A stretch of DNA of 64,000 nt, taken from assembly GCF_014207445.1 (NCBI RefSeq), contig NZ_JACHEM010000012.1, forward strand, positions 213,917-277,916, given 5' to 3'. Shown in pieces: positions 8,407 through 16,296 of this stretch. The stretch comes from Streptomyces candidus (GTDB lineage: Bacteria > Actinomycetota > Actinomycetes > Streptomycetales > Streptomycetaceae). Numbering within the stretch: the first letter of the stretch is position 1; each line of letters opens with the position of its first letter. A model generated the notes under the pieces. That model saw only the letters and a list, made by a program, of their open reading frames with translations. It was not told the origin of the DNA and ran no database searches. The position numbers and the translations under genes are program-made.

Positions 8407-9366
8407 GTGGCTGGATTCAGGATCGGACGCGGCCGGGACAACCGCACGCAGCAACAACCGCAGCGGCAGCGACCGCAGCAGCAGCCGTACGGGCAGCAGG
8501 CACCGCCTCAGCCCCCGTACGGCCGCCAGCAATGGCCGCAACCGCAGACCCCGCAGCACCCGGGCGGCGGCTACGGCCCCGAGCCCGGGGGGCAGCACGG
8601 CGGATACGGCGGAGGCTCCGACGAACCGGAGTACTTCGGCGACCCGCAGCCCCACCAGGCCGGTTACGGCGACCCGGGCCGCCCCCCGTACAACCAACCG
8701 CCGCCGCACGACCCGTACGCGGCCAACAACCCGGGGCACACCCAGGTCTTCCGCGTCAACGAGGACCCGTACGGCGACGGCAACACGCACCAGGCGGGGG
8801 GACACCACCCGGCCCCGCCCACGGGACCGCGGCTGCACTGGAAGCAGCTCCTCTCCGGTATCGCGCTGCGCCCCGGCGCGACGTTCTGGCAGATGCGCGA
8901 CCACCAGGTCTGGGCGCCGGCACTGATCGTCACGTTCCTCTACGGCATGCTCGCGGTCTTCGGCTTCGACAAGGCCCGTGAAGAGACGATCAACTCGACG
9001 TTCGCCAGCGCCATTCCGTACGTCCTCACCACAGCCGTCGCCATGGTCGTCTGCGGGCTGATCCTCGGCGCGGTCACCCACACGTTGGCGCGGCAGCTCG
9101 GCGGGGACGGTGCGTGGCAGCCGACGATCGGCCTTTCGATGCTGATCATGTCGATCACGGACGCCCCACGCCTGCTCTTCGCGCTCTTCCTGGGCGGCGA
9201 CAACGGTCTGGTCCAGATCGTCGGCTGGGTGACCTGGCTTGCCGCGGGTGCCCTCTTCACCTCGATGATCAGCAAGTCGCACGACCTGCCCTGGCCGAAG
9301 GCGCTGGGCGCGTCCGCGATCCAGCTGATCGCACTGCTCTCGCTCATCAAGCTGGGCACGCTCTAG
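8407..9366 (+). CDS. Yip1 family membrane protein
   Basis: 319-aa protein. It has a long Gln/Pro/Gly/Tyr-rich, probably disordered, cytoplasmic N-terminus (about 1-135), then a Yip1 domain with about five membrane helices. The domain begins near LHWKQLLSGIALRPGATFWQ and ends in ALGASAIQLIALLSLIKLG. The role of the bacterial family is unknown. The start chosen is GTG at 8407 (V-A-G-F-R-I-G), because upstream sequence in the same frame is repeat-derived. A strong hairpin terminator follows the stop. Confidence 0.85.
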   Translation: MAGFRIGRGRDNRTQQQPQRQRPQQQPYGQQAPPQPPYGRQQWPQPQTPQHPGGGYGPEPGGQHGGYGGGSDEPEYFGDPQPHQAGYGDPGRPPYNQPPPHDPYAANNPGHTQVFRVNEDPYGDGNTHQAGGHHPAPPTGPRLHWKQLLSGIALRPGATFWQMRDHQVWAPALIVTFLYGMLAVFGFDKAREETINSTFASAIPYVLTTAVAMVVCGLILGAVTHTLARQLGGDGAWQPTIGLSMLIMSITDAPRLLFALFLGGDNGLVQIVGWVTWLAAGALFTSMISKSHDLPWPKALGASAIQLIALLSLIKLGTL

Positions 9367-9389
9367 CGACGGCGACGGCACGTACGCGG

Positions 9390-9424
9390 AAGGGCCCGGA
9401 ACGAGAATCTCGTTCCGGGCCCTT
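9390..9424. terminator. Bidirectional terminator
   Basis: A near-perfect inverted repeat (AAGGGCCCGGAACGAGA and its complement) followed by CTTCTT, between convergent genes ending at 9366 (+) and 9454 (-). Confidence 0.85.
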
Positions 9425-9453
9425 CTTCCGTGGCCTTCACCCCGGTCGGTCCC

Positions 9454-9969
9454 CTACGCGTCGAGGACCTGCCCCGCTCGGCGCACGACCGGCTTCTCCA
9501 CGGACCACGGGAAGTTGATCCACTCGTCGGTCCGCTTCCACACGTACTCGCACTTCACGAGCGAATGCGACTTCTCGTACACGACCGCGCTCCGCACCTC
9601 GGCGACGTGCTCAAGGCAGAAATCGTGCACCAGCTTCAACGTCTTGCCGGTATCGGCGACGTCGTCCGCGATCAGCACCTTCTTGTTGCTGAAGTCGATC
9701 ACGTTCGGCACCGGCGCCAGCATGACCGGCATCTCCAGAGTGGTCCCCACTCCGGTGTAGAACTCGACGTTCACCAGGTTGATGTTCTTCACGTCCAGCG
9801 CGTACGCCAGCCCGCCCGCGACGAAGACCCCGCCCCGGGCGATGCTCAGAATGATGTCCGGCTCGTACCCGTCGTCGGCGACGGTCTGCGCCAGCTCCCG
9901 CACCGCATGCCCGAACCCGTCGTAGGTCAGGTTCTCTCGCACGTCACTGTTACCCATACCGGAAATCAC
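9454..9969 (-). CDS. Phosphoribosyltransferase (purine-salvage type)
   Basis: 171-aa type I phosphoribosyltransferase. The PRPP-binding loop is VLIADDVADTGKT near 100-112. An upstream ARGGVFVAG loop and an aromatic tail (WKRTDEWINFPW) match the xanthine/hypoxanthine-type family. It would convert a purine base plus PRPP to a nucleotide in the cytoplasm; the exact base is not determinable. The GTG at 9969 overlaps the dcd stop (GTGA), so the two are coupled; an ATG four codons later is an alternative. The pair is a small nucleotide-metabolism operon. Confidence 0.9.
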   Translation of the reverse strand: MISGMGNSDVRENLTYDGFGHAVRELAQTVADDGYEPDIILSIARGGVFVAGGLAYALDVKNINLVNVEFYTGVGTTLEMPVMLAPVPNVIDFSNKKVLIADDVADTGKTLKLVHDFCLEHVAEVRSAVVYEKSHSLVKCEYVWKRTDEWINFPWSVEKPVVRRAGQVLDA

Positions 9970-10541
9970 ACCTGCGTCCGATGAAAGTTGAGGAAGGACC
10001 GCGAGGCCGTCGGCCCGCGCTGTCCCTGATAACGGGACCCGTAACGCTCGGACCCATAGGGAAACTCAGCCGAGGAACTCAGCTGGAACAAACACAGCTG
10101 GCCGATCTTCATGCCCGGCCACAGCTTGATGGGCAGAGTCGCCAGATTCGACAGCTCCAGCGTCACGTGCCCGGAGAACCCCGGATCGATGAACCCGGCG
10201 GTCGAATGCGTCACCAGCCCGAGCCGGCCCAGCGAACTCTTCCCCTCCAGCCGCGAAGCGAGGTTGTCCGGCAACGTGATGGTCTCGTACGTCGAGGCCA
10301 GCACGAACTCGCCCGGATGAAGAATGAACGCCTCGTCCCCGTCCGGCTCCACGAGCCGCGTCAGATCGCTCTGCTCCTCCGCGGGGTCGATGTGCGGGTA
10401 CCGGTGGTTCTCGAACACCCGGAAGTAGCGATCGAGGCGCACATCGACACTCGACGGCTGCACCATGGACTCGTCGTACGGATCAATGCGAACTCGTCCG
10501 GCGTCGATCTCGGCCCGGATGTCCTTGTCTGAGAGAAGCAC
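9966..10541 (-). CDS. dcd: dCTP deaminase
   Basis: 191-aa enzyme of the dUTPase/dCTP-deaminase trimer fold. It deaminates dCTP to dUTP for thymidylate synthesis. Visible motifs are QPSSVDVRLD near 30, the ASRLEGKSSLGRLGL loop, and HSTAGFIDPGFSGHVTLE, which includes the catalytic Glu environment. The C-terminal nucleotide-covering segment is SERYGSRYQGQRGPT. The GTG at 10541 (reading L-L-S-D-K-D-I) is chosen because it gives the conserved family N-terminus; the open frame runs a few codons further upstream. Coupled to the downstream phosphoribosyltransferase. Confidence 0.97.
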   Translation of the reverse strand: MLLSDKDIRAEIDAGRVRIDPYDESMVQPSSVDVRLDRYFRVFENHRYPHIDPAEEQSDLTRLVEPDGDEAFILHPGEFVLASTYETITLPDNLASRLEGKSSLGRLGLVTHSTAGFIDPGFSGHVTLELSNLATLPIKLWPGMKIGQLCLFQLSSSAEFPYGSERYGSRYQGQRGPTASRSFLNFHRTQV

Positions 10542-10765
10542 CCACCGAGGATACGCAGAGCGCACGGGCCCACCCCAATCGGACGGCCCCGCGCCCCGAC
10601 GCCCCCCGACGACCGACTACCCGCCTCCCCTCCACGGCCGGCCCCCGCACCCGGGCCACAACGGGGAATAGCGGGTACGGGGAGGGTTGCCATGGCAGGG
10701 GAACGCGAACCCGTCCTGCTGCCACGCCCCCGCGCCCGGGCCCGGCTCCCACCCCACCCGCCTGC

Positions 10766-10945
10766 CTATCGCTCGTCCGCCCCCACCCCGGGCACGGGCA
10801 CGGCATGCCGGAGCCGCGCACACCGGGGACACCGAACGAGCCTCCCGGGCCCGATCCGTCCCTCCCCGAGCTGCCGCAACGGGAACGAAGAGGTGCTGAA
10901 CACGTGCCCCTCGGCACAGCGGACGACGGTGCGATCGCGATCCAT
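10766..10945 (-). CDS. Small zinc-ribbon-like protein
   Basis: 59-aa protein starting M-D-R-D-R-T-V-V-R-C. It has Cys-x3-His near the start and Cys-x2-Cys (RCPRCARLRHAVPV) near the end, a treble-clef or zinc-ribbon pattern. Function unknown. The ATG at 10945 is chosen over an upstream in-frame one because GGGAAGGGA precedes it at good spacing. It is a monocistronic gene just upstream of the tRNA. The flanking stretches 10542-10765 and 10946-11122 show nothing further. Confidence 0.7.
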   Translation of the reverse strand: MDRDRTVVRCAEGHVFSTSSFPLRQLGEGRIGPGRLVRCPRCARLRHAVPVPGVGADER

Positions 10946-11122
10946 CAAGTCCCTTCCCCAAACCACGCGTGGACGAAGCTGCCACATTAGGGGATATACG
11001 GGACGCGTTCCCAAGCGGCACTCCGCACCGCCCTCACACCTCCGCCGACCACTTCCCTGCCCCAGGATCCCGACATGGGGTACAGTGTCCGACGATGCGG
11101 CAACAGCTCAACGGCCGTTTCG

Positions 11123-11196
11123 GCGGGTGTAGTTTAATGGTAGAACATGAGCTTCCCAAGCTCAGAGCGCGAGTTCGATTCTCGTCACCCGCTCCA
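11123..11196 (+). tRNA. tRNA-Gly (anticodon CCC)
   Basis: 74-nt tRNA with a perfect 7-bp acceptor stem (GCGGGTG/CACCCGC) and an encoded CCA. The anticodon arm is TGAGC-TTCCCAA-GCTCA, placing CCC at positions 34-36, so it reads GGG. The T loop is TTCGATT. Its 3' half, from the anticodon loop to CCA, is duplicated at 14614 and 24823 and is the attachment site for the islands downstream. Confidence 0.97.
11153..11196 (+). repeat. attL: tRNA 3'-half core
   Basis: 44 nt, from the anticodon loop to CCA, identical to 14614-14657 and (over 43 nt) to 24823-24865. This is the typical core of integration by a tyrosine recombinase into a tRNA gene, where the incoming element restores the 3' half. Confidence 0.85.
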
Positions 11197-11200
11197 CTGC

Positions 11201-11233
11201 GAACCCCCAGGCCAGCGGCCCGGGGGTTCTTTG
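11201..11233 (+). terminator. tRNA terminator A
   Basis: GAACCCCC-AGGCC-AGC-GGCC-C-GGGGGTTC followed by TTTGTTG. An almost identical copy sits after the third tRNA fragment at 24870-24902. Confidence 0.85.
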
Positions 11234-11421
11234 TTGTCGAGACCCATTCCGGAACCGTGCACCACCTCTGCTCCGCCTGGCCCCTTCCTGACCTGCTCAG
11301 ATGCCTCGCCCGCACCTGTCGCAGCGCGGCGGGGGCCGCCATCAGAATGGGGAGGGTCTGCTCCGAGGCTGGCAGGGGCCACTTCGCCGAGCTGGGCTTC
11401 TGGAGTGCTGTCAGCCGACGA

Positions 11422-13248
11422 TCAGTCTTCGTCGCCCTCGTCCACCGGATCGGTCGTGGGGTACCCGTCTTCCGTGACGACCGCCTTGCCAGTGGCCGTC
11501 TCGATCGCCTCAACCAGGGCCCGCTGCCGGGCTTCGAAGAAGCCCGCGAAGTCATCCTGGGCGAGCAACACGGGATCAGCCAGATGAGTGCGAATGTGGT
11601 TGGCCACGGTGCCCGCGTCCACCTCGGCGTTCTTGGCGAGTCTGGGGAGGTAGGAGGAGGGCGCTGCCCCGCCGATGATGCGGTTGGTGCGTCCGGTCAG
11701 CGGGGTCTTGTTGACGATCGAGTTGTAAGTTCCCCGGGCGATGTTCTCCCTCTCGCACCACGCCTGCGGGAAGATGTGGTGGATATCCACGGCCTCCGCG
11801 AAGTACTCGGTGACCTCGGTCTTCTCACCAGTCCGCCAATCGACGGCGCCTTCCTTCATCAGGAGGGCGTAGATCCCCTTGTAGGCGGCGCTGTTGCGGG
11901 TGCGCAATGTCAGCAGGCGGCTCTCACTGAACCGAGCGTCGCGGATGGTGCGGGGTTCGGCGCCTGTGCCGCGTACCCAGCCCACGGTTTCGGGGAGGTC
12001 GTGGCTGAACCTTGTCTCCGTCGAGCCGCCGTACAGCTCGCCGAACACACCGCACCAGTACCAACGGGCCAGCTTCTGTTGCGCACCAGCCGGTTCGGCA
12101 TCCTCACCCAGCGTGCTGAGGATCGCGGCGAGAGGGATCAGCTGGGTGCCGTACGGCAGGAACTTGGTGTCGAAGAGGTACTGCTGGCGGAGGAACTTGG
12201 CGGCGTCCTTGAAGCCCTGGACGACCATTGGCGCGAAGCGGCGGTACTCCTCCAACCCCAGTTCCAGCATGTCCTTGCGCTTGCAGCCGATTCGCGGCCG
12301 GCGCTCTTCGTCGATCCCGCCGGTAGCCGCCTCGGCTCGCCGGGCCGCCGTCGCCATCAGGGTGACGGCCTGCAGGAAGTCGGTGTTGGAGACCTCTTTG
12401 AGGACGCGGTACTCCGGCGCCTTCCACGCGGTCCGGACCACTTTGTCCCAGTGATTGCGCAGGTCGAACTCTTCGGCGGCATACGTGGCGGTGAGCAGCT
12501 CGAAGACAGTGAGGGTGACGCCGCCGGTGTTGACCTTCTCGAAGACCTGGCAGACAGCCTGGCGCTCAGTCTGCTTCCCGAGCTCGATCACCGGCACCTG
12601 GTAGAGCTCGAAAGGGCGAACGAACGCTTCCTCGAAGTCCCGCCACCACTTGCGGCCGTCCTCGCCCTGCGCCTTCCAGTAGTCCTCGTAGCCGTAGCTC
12701 CAATCGCGGTTGGTGAAGAGCTGGGAGAGCGGGAAGAGCCGGGCCGCGTACTCCTTCTCCGGAGTCGAGCAATCCTCGATGGGTTCGCCCCTGAAGCTGC
12801 GGGCCACCCGATCAGCCGGCAGAAGGCGGATGGCGTCCTCACGGTCCAACTGGGGATCGAGGGCCTTGACCATGTCGACGTAGAACCAGCCGGAGATCCG
12901 CTGCTTGCGCTGGTTCTGTGTCTCGACCGGCTTGCCGAGCATGAGCGACTGGAAGAGTGAGGTCATCCGCTGCTGGCCATCGAGAATCAGGGTGTCCGGT
13001 TCGATGCCCAGAGGCGGGGTGGCGCCTTCCACCGGGCGCCACTTGAAGCGAACGTCACCGCCGGTCTGCAGCAACATGAGGGTGCCGACCGGGTATCCAC
13101 GAGAGATCGAGGCGAGCAGGCTGATGATGTTGTGGTCCGGCCACACCCAGCCGCGCTGGAACTCCGGCAGCTGTGCTTCACCCTCGGCTACCCGCCGCAG
13201 CAGTTTGACCAGCTGGATCTTGTCGATCCCGAACGCTTGCTCCGTCAC
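11422..13248 (-). CDS. DUF262/DUF1524 (GmrSD-like) restriction-type protein
   Basis: 608-aa protein. An N-terminal DUF262 domain has LPEFQRGWVW near 27-36 and ILDGQQRMTSLFQ near 88-100, the DGQQR signature of a ParB-like NTP-binding fold. A helical middle follows. The C-terminal HNH-type DUF1524 nuclease region shows VDIHHIFPQAWCE and, downstream, NSIVNKTPLTGRTNRIIG. The family includes GmrSD type IV enzymes, which cut modified phage DNA. The GTG at 13248 is chosen for the upstream GAGGGGGG; the open frame extends about 50 codons further but looks noncoding. Defence role inferred from family and island location. Confidence 0.88.
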   Translation of the reverse strand: MTEQAFGIDKIQLVKLLRRVAEGEAQLPEFQRGWVWPDHNIISLLASISRGYPVGTLMLLQTGGDVRFKWRPVEGATPPLGIEPDTLILDGQQRMTSLFQSLMLGKPVETQNQRKQRISGWFYVDMVKALDPQLDREDAIRLLPADRVARSFRGEPIEDCSTPEKEYAARLFPLSQLFTNRDWSYGYEDYWKAQGEDGRKWWRDFEEAFVRPFELYQVPVIELGKQTERQAVCQVFEKVNTGGVTLTVFELLTATYAAEEFDLRNHWDKVVRTAWKAPEYRVLKEVSNTDFLQAVTLMATAARRAEAATGGIDEERRPRIGCKRKDMLELGLEEYRRFAPMVVQGFKDAAKFLRQQYLFDTKFLPYGTQLIPLAAILSTLGEDAEPAGAQQKLARWYWCGVFGELYGGSTETRFSHDLPETVGWVRGTGAEPRTIRDARFSESRLLTLRTRNSAAYKGIYALLMKEGAVDWRTGEKTEVTEYFAEAVDIHHIFPQAWCERENIARGTYNSIVNKTPLTGRTNRIIGGAAPSSYLPRLAKNAEVDAGTVANHIRTHLADPVLLAQDDFAGFFEARQRALVEAIETATGKAVVTEDGYPTTDPVDEGDED

Positions 13249-13452
13249 GGTCCGCCCCCCCTCGACACTGAACGCTGCCGAGAGGCTATCGGGTGGCCGA
13301 GTGAACACGAGGTCGCTCTGAGCTGAAGCCGACAAGGGATGGCGGCACCTGCCTCCCTCTTCCCAGGGGCCGACGCTGCTCATGCCTGGCAAGTCGCGCA
13401 CCGGCGCGGTGCGCCCTGGTCGGTACTGGGGCAGTTAAACCACCACAGCGCG

Positions 13453-13466
13453 CATACTCCAGTATG
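13453..13466. promoter_or_regulatory. Palindromic operator overlapping a -10, toxin-antitoxin promoter
   Basis: CATACT-CC-AGTATG, a perfect 6-bp inverted repeat. A -10-like TATGCT (13463-13468) overlaps it and ends 6 nt before the antitoxin ATG, with no ribosome binding site between. This suggests a leaderless, autoregulated transcript. Confidence 0.55.
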
Positions 13467-13474
13467 CTTGGCGC

Positions 13475-13717
13475 ATGTCATTGACGACACGCATCACTGT
13501 CACCCTGCCCACCGACCAGGTGGCTGAGCTCCGCAAGCTGACCGACAACGTCTCCGGGTACGTGGCGGAAGCCGTGGCCCGCCAGATCCGGCACCAGTTG
13601 CTCGGGGACGACTTGCGGCGACATGAGGAAGAGCACGGCAGCTTCACCGAGGAAGAGCTCGCCGAGGCTCACTCGAAGATCTTTGGCAGCGCCGACGAGC
13701 GATCGAGTGCCGCGTGA
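13475..13717 (+). CDS. Antitoxin, ribbon-helix-helix type (VapB-like)
   Basis: 80-aa protein. The N-terminal TTRITVTLPTDQVAELRKL is a ribbon-helix-helix DNA-binding pattern, followed by a helix (VSGYVAEAVARQIRHQL) and a charged C-terminal tail likely to wrap the toxin. It is the antitoxin and probable autorepressor of the downstream PIN gene, whose GTG overlaps its TGA. The small size, overlap and order are typical of VapBC loci. The start has no Shine-Dalgarno, consistent with leaderless translation. Confidence 0.85.
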   Translation: MSLTTRITVTLPTDQVAELRKLTDNVSGYVAEAVARQIRHQLLGDDLRRHEEEHGSFTEEELAEAHSKIFGSADERSSAA

Positions 13718-14115
13718 CGGAGCGTGTCGAGACCGTCGTCCTGGACTCCGAGGGGCTGTCGGCCTGGGTCGCGCAGGACCGGAAGGTCCTCGCGATGCTG
13801 CGGGTGTTCCATGACATGGGTGCGGACCTGGTCGTAGGGGCGAACACGATCGTGGAAGTCAGCCATGCGCGGACCAACATGTCGCGGCTGAACTGGACCT
13901 TGTCACGGGTCAAGGTGGAACCGGTCACCGAGCAGGCGGCCAAGGCAGCCGCCGAACTGCTGAAAGAGACCGGGCTGCACGGCCACAAGTACGCCATCGA
14001 CGCCACCGTGGCGGAGGTCGCCCTGCGGCAGCCAGGGCCCGTCGCGCTTCTCACCTCCGACGCCGACGACATGACGAAGCTGTGCGGCAGTCGCGTCCGC
14101 ATCGTCTCTCTCTGA
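13714..14115 (+). CDS. PIN-domain toxin (VapC-like ribonuclease)
   Basis: 133-aa PIN-domain protein. The acidic residues expected of the active site are visible: Asp in VLDSEGLSAW near 10, Glu in NTIVEVSHA near 50, Asp in YAIDATVAEVA near 98, and Asp in LLTSDADDM near 116. The family are Mg2+-dependent RNases that cut tRNA or rRNA. GTG start overlapping the antitoxin stop (GTGA). It is cargo of island 1, where it may stabilise the island. Confidence 0.88.
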   Translation: MTERVETVVLDSEGLSAWVAQDRKVLAMLRVFHDMGADLVVGANTIVEVSHARTNMSRLNWTLSRVKVEPVTEQAAKAAAELLKETGLHGHKYAIDATVAEVALRQPGPVALLTSDADDMTKLCGSRVRIVSL

Positions 14116-14260
14116 ACCATCGGCACCTCGGCCGGGATGCCTCAGCCAGCACCGCCGGTCCGAGTCCGGCCGGTTCATGGCTTCACAGTCGGGCCGAGGG
14201 GCAGGACGATCTCCGCAACCATCGCAGCGGTGGCAGAGGTATTCGTTCCAGGGGGTCGGC

Positions 14261-14431
14261 ATGGCGAAATGCGGTGCGCGCACCAAGACCGGCGGCCGTT
14301 GTCAGCGGAAGGTGGTGACGGGCACTTCCCGTTGCCCCGTGCATCAGGGTGCTTGGTCGGCCTACGGAGTGGCCCAGCGCAAGGAGAAGGAAGCGCAGGC
14401 GAAGAAGCGCGGGATACGGAAAAAGCGTTAG
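14261..14431 (+). CDS. Cys-rich microprotein (DUF5763-like zinc finger)
   Basis: 56-aa basic protein: M-A-K-C-G-A-R-T-K-T-G-G-R-C, then a third Cys and C-P-V-H, giving a C-x9-C-x10-C-x2-H zinc-binding pattern, and a Lys/Arg-rich tail. Similar microproteins are common on phages and integrative elements. The ATG at 14261 follows GGGGGT; the longer upstream frame lacks sense. Function unknown, possibly nucleic-acid binding. Confidence 0.6.
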   Translation: MAKCGARTKTGGRCQRKVVTGTSRCPVHQGAWSAYGVAQRKEKEAQAKKRGIRKKR

Positions 14432-14484
14432 CGTCGGCGCGAGCGCCTTCAGGGTCGCACCCGCGCGGGGCATGCGCACAGGAT

Positions 14485-14501
14485 CGTGCCACAACGTGCC
14501 A
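14485..14501 (+). repeat. Arm-type direct repeat next to attR1
   Basis: CGTGCCA-CAA-CGTGCCA, 112 nt before the tRNA fragment. The same pair occurs at 24693-24709 at the matching distance from the other fragment. Together with the conserved ~110 nt that follow, it resembles integrase arm-binding sequence. Confidence 0.5.
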
Positions 14502-14613
14502 GGAGGGGCGGTAAACAGCGGTCACCACGGGCTTCACCGGAGCTGTACACGAACAACGCCAAGCAGCCATCAACCCAGGCCAGAGGCCATTCACAGACCG
14601 AAGTACAGGGTGA

Positions 14614-14657
14614 TTCCCAAGCTCAGAGCGCGAGTTCGATTCTCGTCACCCGCTCCA
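14614..14657 (+). repeat. attR1: tRNA-Gly 3'-half duplicate
   Basis: 44 nt identical to 11153-11196 (anticodon loop to CCA) without the 5' half, so it cannot be a functional tRNA. It marks the distal end of island 1. Confidence 0.85.
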
Positions 14658-14667
14658 TCAATCTTGA

Positions 14668-14698
14668 CAAAGCCCCGAGCCAACGGCTCGGGGCTTTG
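14668..14698 (+). terminator. tRNA-type terminator B
   Basis: Perfect 14-bp stem CAAAGCCCCGAGCC, loop AAC, directly after attR1 and followed by TCG. Its sequence is unlike terminator A at 11201 and 24870, so island 2 seems to have brought its own terminator. Confidence 0.85.
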
Positions 14699-14881
14699 TC
14701 GTCGCTCGATGAAGTCTGATCGACATCTCTACGGACTGCGGATGGCGTTAGGGAACCTTCGCGACACGAGTGACCTCTCGGTGGTCGACGCCTGGGGTGA
14801 CAGGCGTCGATCGATAGCGCTCACCGCAGTCAGGCTGAGTCACACCAAACTGGCCGAGGCCCCGTATACGCAGGGTCAGCG

Positions 14882-15946
14882 TCACCCAGGGAGACTGGGC
14901 TCCCTCAGCTCCATGGCCAGATCCCTCAGTTCGTCCAGCACGGCTACGCTCTGGAAAATGGTTTGAAGGGAGGTGTTGATCTGCCTGGAGGGACGGCGCA
15001 GCTGACGGCTCGAAGAGCCGACCATACTGATCACTGCCATTATCTCCTGGAAAACACCTGCCGCGTCCTGCACTGCTTGGGGGGCGACGAGGAACTGCTC
15101 CAGCACCTCTTCCGCGCCCTCCGGCCATTCGCTGCGCGGCGTGCTCGACGCCCATTGCAAGAATGCCCGGAACGCGTCGACATTGGTCTGCATGCGCGCC
15201 GTGAAGCGCTCGGCTGCCACCTCCAGGTCGTCAGCCGGCCCTTCGATGGCCTTGGCCAGGCGGTTGATCACAGCCATCCGCGTGTTCATCGAAGCCCCGG
15301 GATGATCGACACGTGCCATCTCCTCCCCGATCAGCTCCATCATTGCCACCAGGTCGGTAAAGGCCGACTCCACGTCGGTCATGTCTCCGGAGATCGCCTC
15401 CATTTGCGCTTCCACTTCGACGACCCAGTCGAACAGGCCGGGGGCGTCCTCGTCTGCCTCGACGGTCGGCTTCGCCCCGGGCTCGGGCACCGTCCCCTGG
15501 GGGAGCGACGGGCGACTGTCGCCGCCCAGCATCTCCTTCAGTAGACCCGTCAGTCGCCATCGGGCGGTACCGGTGTCGGCAGGCTGCGTCGGGAACGGAA
15601 TCCGTAGCGTCGTTCCGGATTCCAGGAGCTGTTCGGTTTCCTCCGCGACATGGACGGTGTATCTGCCGAGGGCGTGTCGCATTCCGAGCCCGAACAACAG
15701 CTCTGCTCCGGATCCGCTGAGGTCCGCGACGACAATGTCCACCTCATTGACTATACGGAGCAGTTGGTCCAAGGGCAGGCCTGCCTCGGTGAGCCTGTCC
15801 GCTCGCAGGAAGGTGAGACCGAGCTGCTCGCATGCGGGATGGACGATGTCCTCGTAGAAGACGACGGACCGGTGTCGCTCACCAGAAGGGGAGTGACCGG
15901 GAGGCACGACGGCGGTGGTGCCGCAGACGGCGAGGCAGGTGGGCAT
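14882..15946 (-). CDS. Nucleoside-deoxyribosyltransferase-like / TIR-like domain protein with helical C-terminus
   Basis: 354 aa. Residues about 1-125 follow the pattern of the nucleoside 2-deoxyribosyltransferase superfamily: PACEQLGLTFLRADRL, then IVNEVDIVVADLSGSGAE, then GMRHALGR and a late IPFPTQ. Family members bind or hydrolyse nucleotides, and relatives act in bacterial immunity. The usual Y-E-L-G with its catalytic Glu reads F-G-L-G, so it may bind a nucleotide without cleaving it. Residues about 165-354 are helical with no recognised domain. RBS GAAGGAG. It is last in operon 2, 77 nt after the HTH gene. Candidate effector or sensor. Confidence 0.65.
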   Translation of the reverse strand: MPTCLAVCGTTAVVPPGHSPSGERHRSVVFYEDIVHPACEQLGLTFLRADRLTEAGLPLDQLLRIVNEVDIVVADLSGSGAELLFGLGMRHALGRYTVHVAEETEQLLESGTTLRIPFPTQPADTGTARWRLTGLLKEMLGGDSRPSLPQGTVPEPGAKPTVEADEDAPGLFDWVVEVEAQMEAISGDMTDVESAFTDLVAMMELIGEEMARVDHPGASMNTRMAVINRLAKAIEGPADDLEVAAERFTARMQTNVDAFRAFLQWASSTPRSEWPEGAEEVLEQFLVAPQAVQDAAGVFQEIMAVISMVGSSSRQLRRPSRQINTSLQTIFQSVAVLDELRDLAMELREPSLPG

Positions 15947-16023
15947 GGCGGGGCTCCTTCACAATGATTCGGGGAAGGCCCCGTCGGGGGCCGCCAGGCC
16001 GCCGACGGGGTGCGGCGTGGATG

Positions 16024-16296
16024 TCAGTCGAAGAGAGTGAGCGCGACTCCGTCGGCGACCTCGTCGGCGAAGACCGGGCGTTCCTCGATGCCCAGTGCGT
16101 TCAGAAGGTCCACCGTGAGTACGCGGTGGCGTCCTCCGACGCGCACAGTGGGGCAGGGAAAGGCGTTCTGGCCCACCAGGCGGTAGGCGGTTCCGAGGCA
16201 CATGCCGAAGGCCCTCGCCGCCGTTCGCAGATTGACGCTGACCGGAAGATCAAAGATTTCCCGGAAGGTGAGGGGGGTCTCGTCACGGTCCGTCAT
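16024..16296 (-). CDS. Small HTH protein (excisionase/MerR-like)
   Basis: 90-aa protein with a helix-turn-helix plus wing: VNLRTAARAFGMCLGTAYRL near 22-41, then FPCPTVRVGGRHRVLTVDLL, as in HTH_17 excisionase-type proteins. It could be an Xis left from the mobile element or a local regulator. The start is the ATG at 16296, which overlaps the stop of the upstream gene (ATGA) and follows GAGAGGAGGGG. The frame is open about 30 codons further upstream, but that part is a shadow of the preceding gene. Confidence 0.75.
   Translation of the reverse strand: MTDRDETPLTFREIFDLPVSVNLRTAARAFGMCLGTAYRLVGQNAFPCPTVRVGGRHRVLTVDLLNALGIEERPVFADEVADGVALTLFD

Larger units (their letters stand above)
11197..14657. 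mobile_element. tRNA-Gly island 1 (3.5 kb, no integrase)
   Basis: The segment between the intact tRNA and the first distal tRNA fragment. It holds a DUF262/HNH protein, a VapBC-like pair, a Cys-rich microprotein and integrase-arm-like repeats. No recombinase gene is present. It is bounded by direct repeats, and its cargo is defence-type. Confidence 0.7.

Noticed and set aside
14614..14657. A second and third tRNA-Gly gene (also 24823-24865)
   Set aside because: Only the 3' halves are present; no D arm or 5' acceptor strand.
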